Part shown: positions 23,362 to 32,081 of the stretch, piece by piece
How the letters are laid out: each line of letters starts with the position of its first letter
Numbering within the stretch: position 1 is the stretch's first letter
Origin: Gemmatimonadota bacterium
GTDB lineage: Bacteria > Gemmatimonadota > Gemmatimonadetes > Gemmatimonadales > Gemmatimonadaceae
NCBI GenBank assembly: GCA_947461225.1
Contig: CANHJV010000010.1
Location: 1-45,689 of the forward strand
Direction: 5' to 3'
DNA length: 45,689 bases
Notes under the pieces: model-generated
What the model was told of the DNA's origin: nothing
The model's input: only the letters and a program-made list of their open reading frames with translations
Databases searched by the model: none
Translations under genes and position numbers: made by a program

Positions 23362-24239
23362 ATGCACGCGCTCAACAGCGTCGCCGTACCGGACGACTCA
23401 TGACGGCGCTGACGTGGACAGCCGCCATCATCGCGATCATCCCGCTCGTCACGATTCTTGCGCATCTGCTCGTGAACGGGCTCGAACAACTCACCCCGAC
23501 CTTCTTCACGCAGCTGCCCGCTCCGCCCGGCGTGCGGGGTGGGGGTGTGGCCAACGCGATCATCGGGTCGGGCATCCTCGTGGCGATCGCCATGACGGTG
23601 GCGGTACCCGTGGGCATCGGTGCCGGCCTTTATCTCGCGGAGCATCGCCGCGGTCGCTTCGCACGGGTGGTGCGCTTGCTCGCCGATGTACTGAGTGGCC
23701 TGCCCTCGATCGTGCTCGGCATCTTCGCGTGGGAATTGATCGTCCGACCGTCGGGGCATTTTTCGGCGTGGGCGGGCGGCATCGCACTCGGACTCCTCGT
23801 GTTGCCGCTGGTCGCGCGGGCCACGGAAGAGATGGTGCGTCTCGTACCGGTCGCGCTCACGGAAGCCGCGTTGGCCCTTGGCTTCTCGCGCTGGCGCACG
23901 TCGCTCACCGTCGTGCTGCGTACCGCCATGCCCGGCATCGTGACCGCCGTGCTGCTCGCGATGTCCCGCGCGGCGGGCGAAACCGCGCCGCTGCTCTTCA
24001 CGGCCTTCGGCAACCCGTTCTGGTCGATCGATCCGGCGCGCCCGATCGCCGCGTTGCCGCTCCAGATCTACGCCTATGCGCAGAGTCCCTACGACGAATG
24101 GCGCGCCCAGGCTTGGGCGGGCGGCCTCGTGTTACTCATGCTCGTGGCGTTGATCAGTGCGGCTGGCTACGCCGTCATTCGTTCGCGCGCCAGGCTCCTC
24201 TCCGCCGTCACCCCTCGCGTGGGACGGGTTGATGACTGA
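23358..24239 (+). CDS. pstA: Phosphate ABC transporter permease PstA
   Basis: Second membrane subunit of the phosphate importer, 293 residues from the ATG at 23358, which overlaps the pstC stop as ATGA; the ORF-track start at 23310 lies within pstC. About six membrane segments. PstA marks: NAIIGSGILVAIAMTVAVPVGIGAGLYLAEH, LSGLPSIVLGIFAWEL, the EAA loop EAALALGFSRWRTSLTVVLRTAMPGI, and SRAAGETAPLLFTAFGN. Its last 8 bp overlap pstB1 (ATGACTGA). Confidence 0.95.
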   Translation: MNARAQQRRRTGRLMTALTWTAAIIAIIPLVTILAHLLVNGLEQLTPTFFTQLPAPPGVRGGGVANAIIGSGILVAIAMTVAVPVGIGAGLYLAEHRRGRFARVVRLLADVLSGLPSIVLGIFAWELIVRPSGHFSAWAGGIALGLLVLPLVARATEEMVRLVPVALTEAALALGFSRWRTSLTVVLRTAMPGIVTAVLLAMSRAAGETAPLLFTAFGNPFWSIDPARPIAALPLQIYAYAQSPYDEWRAQAWAGGLVLLMLVALISAAGYAVIRSRARLLSAVTPRVGRVDD

Positions 24240-25020
24240 GCGAACGCCGGCGGGCGTCACCGCACCTCCCGTGCGGCTCAGCAATCTGTCTGCCGGCTTC
24301 GCCGATCGCGGCGTGCTGCGTCAGGTCAACCTCGATGGTCCACCCGGCCGTGTACTGGCCATCGTGGGTCCCTCGGGGTGCGGCAAGAGCACCGTGCTGC
24401 GGTGCATCAATCGCCTGCACGAACTCGATGAGGGCGCCTTCGTGAGCGGCGACGTGTCCGTCGGTGCGCTGCCGGTGTATTCATCCACGACCGACGTGAT
24501 CGCCCTGCGTCGTCGGGTCGGCATGGTATTTCAGCGACCCACACCGTTCGTCACTGCCTCGGTGTTCGATAACGTCGCGGCCGGTGTGCGTGCGCACCGG
24601 CGGTTCATTGCCGCCAGCGAACTGGAAGGACTCGTCGAAGACGCGCTGCAGCGCGCTGGCTTGTGGCGCGAAGTCGTCGATCGACTCTTCGGCACGGCGA
24701 TGGCGCTTTCTGGCGGTCAGCAGCAGCGGCTCTGCATTGCGAGAGCGCTGGCGGTGCAACCCGACGTGCTGTTGCTCGACGAGCCCACGGCGTCGCTCGA
24801 CCCGATGGGCACTCAGCGCATCGAAGAGCTGCTGTACGATCTGCGTGACACCGTCACGGTGATCATGGTCACCCACAACATGCAGCAGGCCGCGCGCATC
24901 TCCGACGTTACGGCGTTTCTGCTCAATGGGCGCATCGTGGAGTCCGCCCCCACACGGCAACTCTTCACGACACCGTCCGATGCGCGCACCGAAGCGTACA
25001 TCACGGGGCGTTTCGGATGA
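24232..25020 (+). CDS. pstB: Phosphate ABC transporter ATPase, first copy (divergent)
   Basis: ATP-binding subunit of the phosphate importer, 262 residues from the ATG at 24232, overlapping pstA by 8 bp; the track start at 24157 is inside pstA. All ABC motifs are intact: Walker A GPSGCGKST, Q-loop VGMVFQRPTPF, signature LSGGQQQRL, Walker B VLLLDEPTASLDP and switch His MVTHNMQQA. Compared with the second copy it departs from the usual PstB text around the Q-loop (VTASVFDNVAAGVRAHRRF in place of FPRSVFDNVAYGP). Both copies end in TGRFG, so they arose by tandem duplication. The two could form a heterodimer, or each a separate homodimer. Confidence 0.93.
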   Translation: MTERTPAGVTAPPVRLSNLSAGFADRGVLRQVNLDGPPGRVLAIVGPSGCGKSTVLRCINRLHELDEGAFVSGDVSVGALPVYSSTTDVIALRRRVGMVFQRPTPFVTASVFDNVAAGVRAHRRFIAASELEGLVEDALQRAGLWREVVDRLFGTAMALSGGQQQRLCIARALAVQPDVLLLDEPTASLDPMGTQRIEELLYDLRDTVTVIMVTHNMQQAARISDVTAFLLNGRIVESAPTRQLFTTPSDARTEAYITGRFG

Positions 25021-25793
25021 GCACAGACCTCGACGGGCTCCCCGGTGCCGTCATTCTCGAACGGTTTTCCGCGTGGTTCGGCGCGGCGCCGGCGCTGCAC
25101 AACGTCGACTTCGCCGTGCGTCCGCGTTCGGTCACCGCGCTCATCGGCCCATCGGGGTCGGGCAAGAGCACACTGCTGCGTGCCATCAATCGCCTCAACG
25201 ATGAATTGCCGGGAGCGCGCCACAGCGGCCGGCTGCTTCTCGACGGCGACAACGTGTACGAGCCGACGGTCGACGTGAGCGTGCTGCGGCAGCGGGTCGG
25301 CATGGTGTTCCAGCGATCCAATCCATTTCCACGATCCGTGTTCGACAACGTGGCGTATGGGCCGCGCCTCAATGTGGGCCTTACCGGTCGCGCGCTCGAC
25401 GACGTAGTCGAGGATGCTCTCCGACGCGCCGCTCTCTGGGACGAAGTCAAGGATCGACTGCACCAGCGTGCATGGTCGCTCTCCGGCGGCCAGCAGCAGC
25501 GACTCTGCATCGCGCGCGCGCTCGCCAACCGTCCGGACGTGCTGCTGCTCGACGAGCCGACCAGCGCGCTTGATCCGCAGGGCACCCAGCGTATTGAAGA
25601 ACTGCTGTACGATCTTCAGCAGGACCTGACCATCATCATCGTGACCCACAACCTGCATCAGGCAGCGCGCGTGTCGCGACGCACCGCGTTGCTGGTGGAC
25701 GGCGTCCTTGTCGAGGACGCGGCTACCGATCGTTTGTTCACGCGCCCGTCCGATTCTCGGACCGAAGCGTTCATCACGGGGAGGTTCGGCTGA
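25017..25793 (+). CDS. pstB: Phosphate ABC transporter ATPase, second copy
   Basis: Second PstB, 258 residues, starting with an ATGA overlap on the first copy. It has Walker A GPSGSGKST, the canonical PstB Q-loop text VGMVFQRSNPFPRSVFDNVAYGP, LSGGQQQRL, LLLDEPTSALDP and IVTHNLHQA. The first residues (about 1-20) differ fully from copy one, while the catalytic cores are alike. A downstream TGATG links it to phoU. Paired PstB genes are known elsewhere (for example pstBA/pstBB of Bacillus subtilis), but heterodimer formation here is untested. Confidence 0.94.
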   Translation: MSTDLDGLPGAVILERFSAWFGAAPALHNVDFAVRPRSVTALIGPSGSGKSTLLRAINRLNDELPGARHSGRLLLDGDNVYEPTVDVSVLRQRVGMVFQRSNPFPRSVFDNVAYGPRLNVGLTGRALDDVVEDALRRAALWDEVKDRLHQRAWSLSGGQQQRLCIARALANRPDVLLLDEPTSALDPQGTQRIEELLYDLQQDLTIIIVTHNLHQAARVSRRTALLVDGVLVEDAATDRLFTRPSDSRTEAFITGRFG

Positions 25794-26506
25794 TGCGTAG
25801 TGTCCCCGCCGGCTATCGGCACTTTCACGACGACCTCGCGCTCCTCAAGCAGCGGCTGCTCGACATGTCCGAACGCGCCGAGTCCTTGGTGGCGCTCTCG
25901 GTTGAAGCACTGCTCGAGCGCGACCGCGAGAAGGCGATCGCGGTGATCGAGGCCGACGAGGAGCTCGACCGGCTCGAGGTCGAGGCCGAGAATCAGGCCA
26001 TCGCGATGCTGGCCCTGCAGCAACCGATGGCCCGTGATCTTCGCTTCCTGATCGGCGCCATCAAGGTCTCGAGCGACCTCGAGCGTGTCGGCGATCACGC
26101 CGTAAACATCGCGCAATGTGCGGTGCGGTTGGTCGATCAGCGCACCCCAGTGCCGGCGGTCCCCGCCTTGGCGGACATGGCGCGCCGGGCGCGCGCCATG
26201 CTGAGCGACGCCCTCGACGCCTTCATCCGCGGCGACGGCGCCCTGGGTCGTGCCGTGGGTAAGGCGGATGACGATGTCGACGCCAAGCATGAGAGCATCT
26301 TTCGCGCACTCTTGGCCGACATGATGGGCGACCCGCAGGCCATCGCCCCATCGCTCGAACTATTGCTGGTTAGCCGAAACCTGGAGCGGGTCGCCGACCT
26401 CGCCACCAACATCGGGGAAGACGCCGTGTATCTTGCGGAGGGGAAGCAGATTCGTCATCGGTTCGACGAGGACGCCCCATCGCCTTCTTCCAGCGACGCC
26501 ACATGA
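25793..26506 (+). CDS. phoU: Phosphate signalling protein PhoU
   Basis: Cytoplasmic all-helical regulator of 237 residues that links PstSCAB to PhoR and restrains phosphate uptake when phosphate is plentiful. It has two PhoU repeats, each with the metal-binding E/DxxxD type motif: SSDLERVGDHAVNI in the first and SRNLERVADLATNI in the second. It starts on the last base of the pstB2 stop (TGATG) and overlaps ppx by 4 bp. Its place between the transporter and an exopolyphosphatase suggests joint control of import and polyphosphate use. Confident. Confidence 0.95.
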   Translation: MRSVPAGYRHFHDDLALLKQRLLDMSERAESLVALSVEALLERDREKAIAVIEADEELDRLEVEAENQAIAMLALQQPMARDLRFLIGAIKVSSDLERVGDHAVNIAQCAVRLVDQRTPVPAVPALADMARRARAMLSDALDAFIRGDGALGRAVGKADDDVDAKHESIFRALLADMMGDPQAIAPSLELLLVSRNLERVADLATNIGEDAVYLAEGKQIRHRFDEDAPSPSSSDAT

Positions 26507-28098
26507 CGGCACCAATCACGACCGCATCAACCGACATCCGCATCGCCGCGATCGACATCGGCTCCAACTCGGTCCGCCAGATCGTCGCGGACGTCTCCGC
26601 CACCGGGCAGATCCGCGTGGTGGATGAGATGAAGGCGATGCCGCGGCTGGGCGAGGGACTCGAGGCCACCGGCTCGCTGTCGCTGATCGCCATCGATGCG
26701 GCCGTGACGGCGGTCCAGCGCATGGTGACGCTGGCTGGCCAGCTGGGTGCCGCCCGTCTCGAGATTGTGGCCACCAGCGCCGTGCGTGATGCCGCCAACG
26801 GCGCTGATTTCACCGGACAGGTGGAAGCACTCACCGGCCGCCGCGTACGCATCCTGAGCGGCGAGGAGGAAGCCCTGCTCTGCTTCCGCAGCGCACTGGC
26901 GCACTTCGAGCTCGGGGCCGGCCGTACGGTCGTGATGGACATCGGCGGCGGCTCGCTCGAGCTGGTGCTGGCCAAAGACGGCCTCATCGAGCGCGTGGCG
27001 TCCCTGCCCTTCGGGGCGGTGCGCCTCACCGAGCGCTTCCTCACCCCCAAGGTCACCCCGCGCCGCGTGCGCGCCCTGCGCGAGCATGTACGAGACGGCC
27101 TGCGGCGCGCGGTGCCGGTGAAAGACTGGCGCGGCGCGCAGGTGATCGGCTCCGGGGGCACGTTCACGAACCTGGCCGGCATCGTGCTCTCGCGGCAGCA
27201 TGTGACCGCGCGATCGCCGCACGGCACGCGGGTAACGCGCGTGGAGTTGGAGCACGTGCTCGACTGGCTGCAGCGGCTCGAGTCGCACGAACGTGCGCAT
27301 GTGCCGGGGCTCAATCCGGCGCGTGCGGACATCATTGTGGCCGGCCTCGCCGTCGCCGCCGAAGTGCTGTCGCGCTTCGACCCGCGCGATCTGCTGGCCT
27401 CCGCCTATGGCATTCGCGAAGGACTGCTGCTGGAAGCGGCTCGTGTGACACCGACGGTTGCCGACCCCGGCATGGCCCGCGAGCGCTCCGTGCGCGAGTT
27501 CGCTGAGCGGTGTCACTACGAGGAGCCGCACGCGCGCCAGGTACAGACGCTGTCACTGCAGCTGTTCGACGCGCTCGCCTCGCGCATGCAACTCGATGCG
27601 CGCGACCGCCAGTTACTCTCTGATGCGGCGCTCCTGCATGATGTGGGCTATCACATCAACTACGAAAAGCACCACAAGCATTCGTTTCATCTCATCTCGC
27701 ACGCCGAACTCCTCGGGATGACGCCGGCCCAGCAGGTCGTAGTCGCGCATGTGGCCCGCTACCATCGCGGCGCGCCGCCCAAGACCAAGCACCGCGGTTT
27801 CGCGCAGCTCGACCGTGCGTCGCGGGAACGCGTCGTAAAGCTGGCCGCACTGCTGCGCTTCGCCGACGGGATGGACCGCGGCCACGTGGCTGCGGTGGGC
27901 GCGCTCCGTGTGAAGCTGGCCAACGATGCGGTGCGCGTGAGCGTCGTCGAGGCCGAAGGTGCCACCAACGTCCGCCTTGAGTGCTGGGGCGCCAGCCGCA
28001 AGCGACACTTACTCGAGGAAGTCCTCGGCCGACCGATCATCGTGGTGGCGCCCGACGGCACCGAGATCACCGCGGACGACGACGGCGACGGCGAGTAG
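26503..28098 (+). CDS. ppx: Exopolyphosphatase (Ppx/GppA family) with C-terminal HD-type domain
   Basis: Cytoplasmic enzyme releasing phosphate from polyphosphate ends; the family also includes pppGpp phosphohydrolases. It is 531 residues. Actin-like ATPase fold: AAIDIGSNSVRQIVAD, VATSAVRDAANG, RILSGEEEALLCFRSA with the catalytic Glu region, and VMDIGGGSLELVLA. The C-terminal third has the HD-like LLHDVGYHINYEKHHKHSF and helices as in full-length Ppx of E. coli (about 513 residues). The start overlaps phoU by 4 bp (ATGA), making it the end of the pst operon. It converges on ppk1 across a shared hairpin, so the synthesis and breakdown enzymes of polyphosphate are encoded tail to tail. Confidence 0.93.
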   Translation: MTAPITTASTDIRIAAIDIGSNSVRQIVADVSATGQIRVVDEMKAMPRLGEGLEATGSLSLIAIDAAVTAVQRMVTLAGQLGAARLEIVATSAVRDAANGADFTGQVEALTGRRVRILSGEEEALLCFRSALAHFELGAGRTVVMDIGGGSLELVLAKDGLIERVASLPFGAVRLTERFLTPKVTPRRVRALREHVRDGLRRAVPVKDWRGAQVIGSGGTFTNLAGIVLSRQHVTARSPHGTRVTRVELEHVLDWLQRLESHERAHVPGLNPARADIIVAGLAVAAEVLSRFDPRDLLASAYGIREGLLLEAARVTPTVADPGMARERSVREFAERCHYEEPHARQVQTLSLQLFDALASRMQLDARDRQLLSDAALLHDVGYHINYEKHHKHSFHLISHAELLGMTPAQQVVVAHVARYHRGAPPKTKHRGFAQLDRASRERVVKLAALLRFADGMDRGHVAAVGALRVKLANDAVRVSVVEAEGATNVRLECWGASRKRHLLEEVLGRPIIVVAPDGTEITADDDGDGE

Positions 28099-28104
28099 GC
28101 GCGC

Positions 28105-28137
28105 CGCGTTGGCACGCCACCTCGGCGTGCCGACGCG
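28105..28137. terminator. Bidirectional hairpin between ppx and ppk1
   Basis: 14-bp stem CGCGTTGGCACGCC (28105-28118) with GGCGTGCCGACGCG (28124-28137), one T-G wobble and a 5-nt loop. It fills the gap between the two convergent stop codons and can end transcription both ways. Confidence 0.75.
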
Positions 28138-30354
28138 TCAGTCCGCGCCGATGCCGTCCGGCGACTTCGCCCGCGTCCGCTTCGCGGCCGACTTGGCCGG
28201 CGCCTTCGCCGTCGGCTCCACCCCACCCCACGGATCGCGCATCATCGTCGCGTGCGTCGACCGTTCCGGGGCGCCGTGCGATGCGCCAACCGGTGTTCGC
28301 CGGCGATACGTGCCGTCCGCCCCGAGCTCCCACGCCTGCCGGTTGTCGGCCAGACACGTTTCCAGCACCCGTTGCAGACGGCCGTGCCACGCCACGTCGT
28401 CAATCGGCGCCATCGCTTCCACGCGGCGGTCGAAGTTGCGCGGCATCCAGTCGGCCGATCCGATGTAGTACTCGGGATTACCGCCGTTCGCGAAGTACGC
28501 GATGCGCGAGTGCTCGAGAAAGCGTCCGATGATACTGACCACGCGAATGCGGTCGCTCACACCGCGGAGCCCTGGCAGCAGACAGCAAATCCCGCGCACG
28601 ATCAGGTCGATCTCCACGCCCGCTTGCGACGCACGGTAGAGCGCGACGATCACTTCCGGATCAACCAGCGCGTTCATCTTGGCAATGATGCGTCCACCGC
28701 GACCAGCCTTCGCGTGCGCCGACTCCCGTTCAATCAGTTCCAACGTCCGCGAACGGAGATTCGCCGGCGCCATGATCAGCCGTCGGTAAAACTTCTGCCG
28801 CGACACGCCGGTGAGCGAGTTGAACAGGTCACTCGAATCGGCGCCGATCTGCGGATTGCAGGTGAACAGGCCGACATCGGTGTACAGACGCGCCGTCTTC
28901 GAGTTGTAGTTGCCCGTGCTCACATGGACGTAACGCCGGATGCCGTCATTGTCGCGTCGCACCACCAACACCGTCTTCGCGTGCGTTTTGAGCCCCGGCA
29001 ATCCATACGCCACGTGAATGCCGTAACTCTCCATCGTACGCGCGAAGGTGATGTTGTTCTGCTCATCGAACCGCGCCTGCAGCTCGATGATGACCGCCAC
29101 CTGCTTGCCCGCCTCGGCAGCCTCGGTGAGCGCGCGCACGATCGCCGTGTCACCTGAGGTGCGATACAACGTGAGCTTGATCGCGAGCACCTGGGGATCA
29201 CCGGAGGCCGCCTCGAGGAACGCTTCCACCGACGAACTGAAGGACTCGTACGGGTGATGCACGAGGACATCGCGCTCACGGATCACGTCGAAGATGTTGC
29301 GGCCATCGCGGAACGGCGCCGGCACCACCGGCGTGTACGGCGCGTCGCGCAACTCGGCGACCTCGAGGCCCGCGATCTGCAATAGATCACCCAACTCGAG
29401 CAGGTCATCGCGATCGTGTACGTCGCGCTCGCTCAGCGGGGCAACGAGCTGCGTCTCACTCTCACTCAATTCCTCGATCAACAGCTGTCGCATCGACTGC
29501 GGCATGTCGCGCTGCACTTCCAGGCGCACCACCTCCCCGAATCGACGCTGAAATACCTGCTGCTCGATCGTTTCCAGCAAATCGTCCGGCTGATCGATCT
29601 GGCCGAGGTCGAGATCGGAGTAGCGCGTGATGCGGAACGTGAACCACCGCTTCACAGCCATACCCGGGAACAGCGTGCCCAGGTGCTCGCCAATCACTTC
29701 CTCGAGCGGCACGAAGCAATGCTCGCCGCCACGCTCGAGCGGCACCCAGCGCGGCAGGGAACGCGGCACTTTGACGCGCGCGAAATGCTCCTTGCCACTG
29801 TCCGGATCGCCGATCGCCACCGCCAGCGAAAGCGACAAGTTCGAGATGTACGGGAACGGATGACCGGGGTCCACCGCCAAGGGCGTGAGCACCGGGAAGA
29901 CCTGCGACTCGAAATAGGCGTGCACGCGATCGCGCTCGACATCGTCGAGTGACGCCATCGGTACCAGCTTGATGCCCTTCTCCTCGAGCGCGGGCAACAA
30001 CACGGAGTGCAGCGCATGGTGCCGACGCTGCAGCAGTTCGTGTACCCGCGTGCGGATGGCCTCGAGCTGCTCGGGCGGCGCCAGCGGGTCGGGGGGATAC
30101 TGGGGCGCCCCCGACGTGACTTTGCGCCGCAGGCCCGCCACGCGGACCATGTAGAACTCGTCCAGGTTCGTGCTGAAGATCGCGAGAAACTTCAGCCGCT
30201 CCAGCAACGGCACACGCGCATCCAGCGCTTCTTCGAGGACGCGCGCATTGAAGTCGAGCCAACTCAGCTCGCGATTCAGATACGGCAACGACAAAGCGGT
30301 CGATGACGGAATGGCGGCGGTCCGGCGCGGGGGGCCGCGCCGAACGGGAGGCAA
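28138..30354 (-). CDS. ppk1: Polyphosphate kinase 1
   Basis: Enzyme that polymerises the gamma-phosphate of ATP into polyphosphate. It is 738 residues, slightly longer than the roughly 690 usual, because of a C-terminal Lys/Ala/Pro-rich tail. Family landmarks: PYLNRELSWLDFNARVLEEA at the N terminus, STNLDEFYMVRVAGLRRK, HHPYESFSSSVEAFLEAA, and YVHVSTGNYNSKTARLYTDV, the conserved block where the autophosphorylated His region lies, then EYYIGSADWMPRNFDRRVE. The start codon given is TTG (30352-30354), one base after the pit stop (TGACTTG), which suggests coupled translation; later TTG codons before PYLNREL are possible. Last gene of the DUF47-pit-ppk1 operon. Confidence 0.95.
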   Translation of the reverse strand: MPPVRRGPPRRTAAIPSSTALSLPYLNRELSWLDFNARVLEEALDARVPLLERLKFLAIFSTNLDEFYMVRVAGLRRKVTSGAPQYPPDPLAPPEQLEAIRTRVHELLQRRHHALHSVLLPALEEKGIKLVPMASLDDVERDRVHAYFESQVFPVLTPLAVDPGHPFPYISNLSLSLAVAIGDPDSGKEHFARVKVPRSLPRWVPLERGGEHCFVPLEEVIGEHLGTLFPGMAVKRWFTFRITRYSDLDLGQIDQPDDLLETIEQQVFQRRFGEVVRLEVQRDMPQSMRQLLIEELSESETQLVAPLSERDVHDRDDLLELGDLLQIAGLEVAELRDAPYTPVVPAPFRDGRNIFDVIRERDVLVHHPYESFSSSVEAFLEAASGDPQVLAIKLTLYRTSGDTAIVRALTEAAEAGKQVAVIIELQARFDEQNNITFARTMESYGIHVAYGLPGLKTHAKTVLVVRRDNDGIRRYVHVSTGNYNSKTARLYTDVGLFTCNPQIGADSSDLFNSLTGVSRQKFYRRLIMAPANLRSRTLELIERESAHAKAGRGGRIIAKMNALVDPEVIVALYRASQAGVEIDLIVRGICCLLPGLRGVSDRIRVVSIIGRFLEHSRIAYFANGGNPEYYIGSADWMPRNFDRRVEAMAPIDDVAWHGRLQRVLETCLADNRQAWELGADGTYRRRTPVGASHGAPERSTHATMMRDPWGGVEPTAKAPAKSAAKRTRAKSPDGIGAD

Positions 30355-30355
30355 G

Positions 30356-31393
30356 TCAGATTGGATTGAACGCAGCCAGCAGCTTGTACGCGAGCGCCGC
30401 CATGGCGGCCGCGGCAGGAATAGTGATCACCCACGCCCAGACGATCTTGCTGGCCAGGCCCCAACGGACCGCCGAGAGACGGTTCGTGGCCCCCACACCG
30501 ACGATGGCTCCCGTAATCGTATGCGTGGTACTGACCGGGATACCAAAGCGGGACGCCGACAGGATGACCAGCGCGCCGGCGGTCTCCGCGCAGAAGCCGC
30601 CGACGGGTCGCAGCTTCGTGATGCGCGTCCCCATCGTGTGCACGATGCGCCAGCCGCCGAACAACGTGCCCAGCGAGATCATCGCATAGGCACCGAGCTC
30701 GACCCAGACCGGGATCGAGTCCAGTGACGTCACGTACATATGGCGCAACAGCCCCGTCTCACCCGCAAACGACGCCTGCGTGGCGACCAACAAGCCGACA
30801 ATGATACCCATGGTCTTCTGCGCGTCATTGCCGCCGTGCGCCAAGGAGAGCAAGGCCGAGCTGGTGAGCTGCGCCACGCGGAAGAACTTGTCGGCCTTCG
30901 AGCTCGTCACCTTCCGGAAGAGGTTGAACACGAGCACCATCAGGATGAACCCCATCAACATCCCGATGGACGGCGACAGTACGATCGCCGAGAGCGTCTC
31001 GATCCACTTCTTGCCCCAGAGGAGCGCCGAAAATCCGACCTTCGACACCGCCGCACCGGCGTAGCCACCGATCAGCGCGTGCGAGGAGCTGGAAGGAATG
31101 CCAAACCACCACGTAATCAGATTCCACGTGATCGCCCCCAGCAACCCCCCAAGAATCACGTTGGCATCGACCACGTTCAGGTCGATAAACCCGGCGGCGA
31201 CGGATTTGGCCACGGCCGTCCCCACAAAAAACAGCGCCGAGAAGTTGAACACCGCCGCCCAGATCACCGCCGCCAACGGGCTCAGCACTCTCGTCCCGAC
31301 GATCGTCGCGATCGAATTGGCCGAATCGTGAAATCCGTTGATGAAATCGAACGCCAGTGCGACGAGAACGATAAAGATGACGAAGTTGACCAC
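30356..31393 (-). CDS. pit: Low-affinity inorganic phosphate transporter, Pit family
   Basis: Inner-membrane transporter taking up metal-phosphate with protons, 345 residues. The ORF track starts at 31444 inside the DUF47 gene; I take the GTG at 31391-31393, which lies 7 nt after the DUF47 stop and leads directly into the first membrane segment VVNFVIFIVLVALAFDFINGF. The two inverted family repeats are plain: FDFINGFHDSANSIATIVGT near the start and SLAHGGNDAQKTMGIIVGLL in the middle, with about ten hydrophobic segments. SSSSHALIGGYAGAA and STTHTITGAIVGVGA are also Pit signatures. Partner of the PhoU-like DUF47 protein, as in many bacteria. Confidence 0.94.
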   Translation of the reverse strand: MVNFVIFIVLVALAFDFINGFHDSANSIATIVGTRVLSPLAAVIWAAVFNFSALFFVGTAVAKSVAAGFIDLNVVDANVILGGLLGAITWNLITWWFGIPSSSSHALIGGYAGAAVSKVGFSALLWGKKWIETLSAIVLSPSIGMLMGFILMVLVFNLFRKVTSSKADKFFRVAQLTSSALLSLAHGGNDAQKTMGIIVGLLVATQASFAGETGLLRHMYVTSLDSIPVWVELGAYAMISLGTLFGGWRIVHTMGTRITKLRPVGGFCAETAGALVILSASRFGIPVSTTHTITGAIVGVGATNRLSAVRWGLASKIVWAWVITIPAAAAMAALAYKLLAAFNPI

Positions 31394-31400
31394 AGATCCG

Positions 31401-32012
31401 TCAGCTGTTTTTGAGCGCGATGCTTTCGAGCACGTTCGACACATCCTCGCACTCGTCGATCGCCTCTTCCAGCGCGTCGAAGATTTCCTTCCACTTCAAC
31501 ACTTCGATGGCCGGCTCGTCATGCTCGAACAACGCACCGACCGACTGGGCGTAGAGCACGTCGCCCTCTTCCTCGAGTTGTTTGATCTTGCGTCCGTGCT
31601 CGAGCATTTTCACGCGCTTGGTCACATCACTGACCGACGCGAGAATCTCCGCGCTCGCCCGCACCAGCACGTCCGCCATTTCCACGCCGCCGCTGCGCGG
31701 GGCCTTCACGCGGAACATCACCACGCGTCGCGCGGCGCCGTTGATCAGATCGATCACGTTGTCGAGACGCGTCGCCAGCACATGAATGTCTTCGCGATCG
31801 AGCGGGGTCACAAAGCTCGTATCGATACGCTGGTTGATCAGATGCACGATGGCATCACCATCCGTCTCGACCTTCTTGATCTCGACGGCGATGCGCGCGG
31901 CATCGGCCGGATTCTCCAAGAGGGTACGCAACAGGGTCGAAGCGCTACCCATGTACACGGCAAGCTGCCGGAAATGATCGAAAAACGTTTCGTCTTTTGA
32001 AAAGAGCTTCAC
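31401..32012 (-). CDS. DUF47 (PhoU-like) family protein, Pit accessory regulator
   Basis: Helical PhoU-related protein of 203 residues, commonly encoded next to Pit transporters and thought to modulate them. Typical text: FSKDETFFDHFRQLAVYMGS, DAIVHLINQRIDTSFVTPLDREDIHVLA, then LEEAIDECEDVSNVLESIALK. The ORF-track start at 32270 gives a long N-terminal extension with no family support; the GTG at 32010-32012 yields VKLFSKDE, which matches the usual MxLF start. No good ribosome-binding site precedes it. First gene of the DUF47-pit-ppk1 operon, with a PHO-box-like repeat 41-69 nt upstream on the same strand. Confidence 0.88.
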   Translation of the reverse strand: MKLFSKDETFFDHFRQLAVYMGSASTLLRTLLENPADAARIAVEIKKVETDGDAIVHLINQRIDTSFVTPLDREDIHVLATRLDNVIDLINGAARRVVMFRVKAPRSGGVEMADVLVRASAEILASVSDVTKRVKMLEHGRKIKQLEEEGDVLYAQSVGALFEHDEPAIEVLKWKEIFDALEEAIDECEDVSNVLESIALKNS

Positions 32013-32052
32013 GGCTCGGGCTGTCTGAGAGAGGTTCACGTGCGCTCGGGGC

Positions 32053-32081
32053 GACCGTGCGTACGGTAACGATTGCGTCAC
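32053..32081 (-). promoter_or_regulatory. PHO-box-like repeat upstream of DUF47-pit-ppk1
   Basis: Read on the minus strand: GTGACGC (32081-32075), linker AATC, GTTACCG (32070-32064), linker TACG, and a degenerate CACGGTC (32059-32053). It has the same orientation toward its gene, the same 11-bp period and nearly the same linker as the boxes before the TonB receptor and pstC. No AGCTT-type -10 lies at the expected distance here, so the promoter itself is less clear. Confidence 0.5.
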
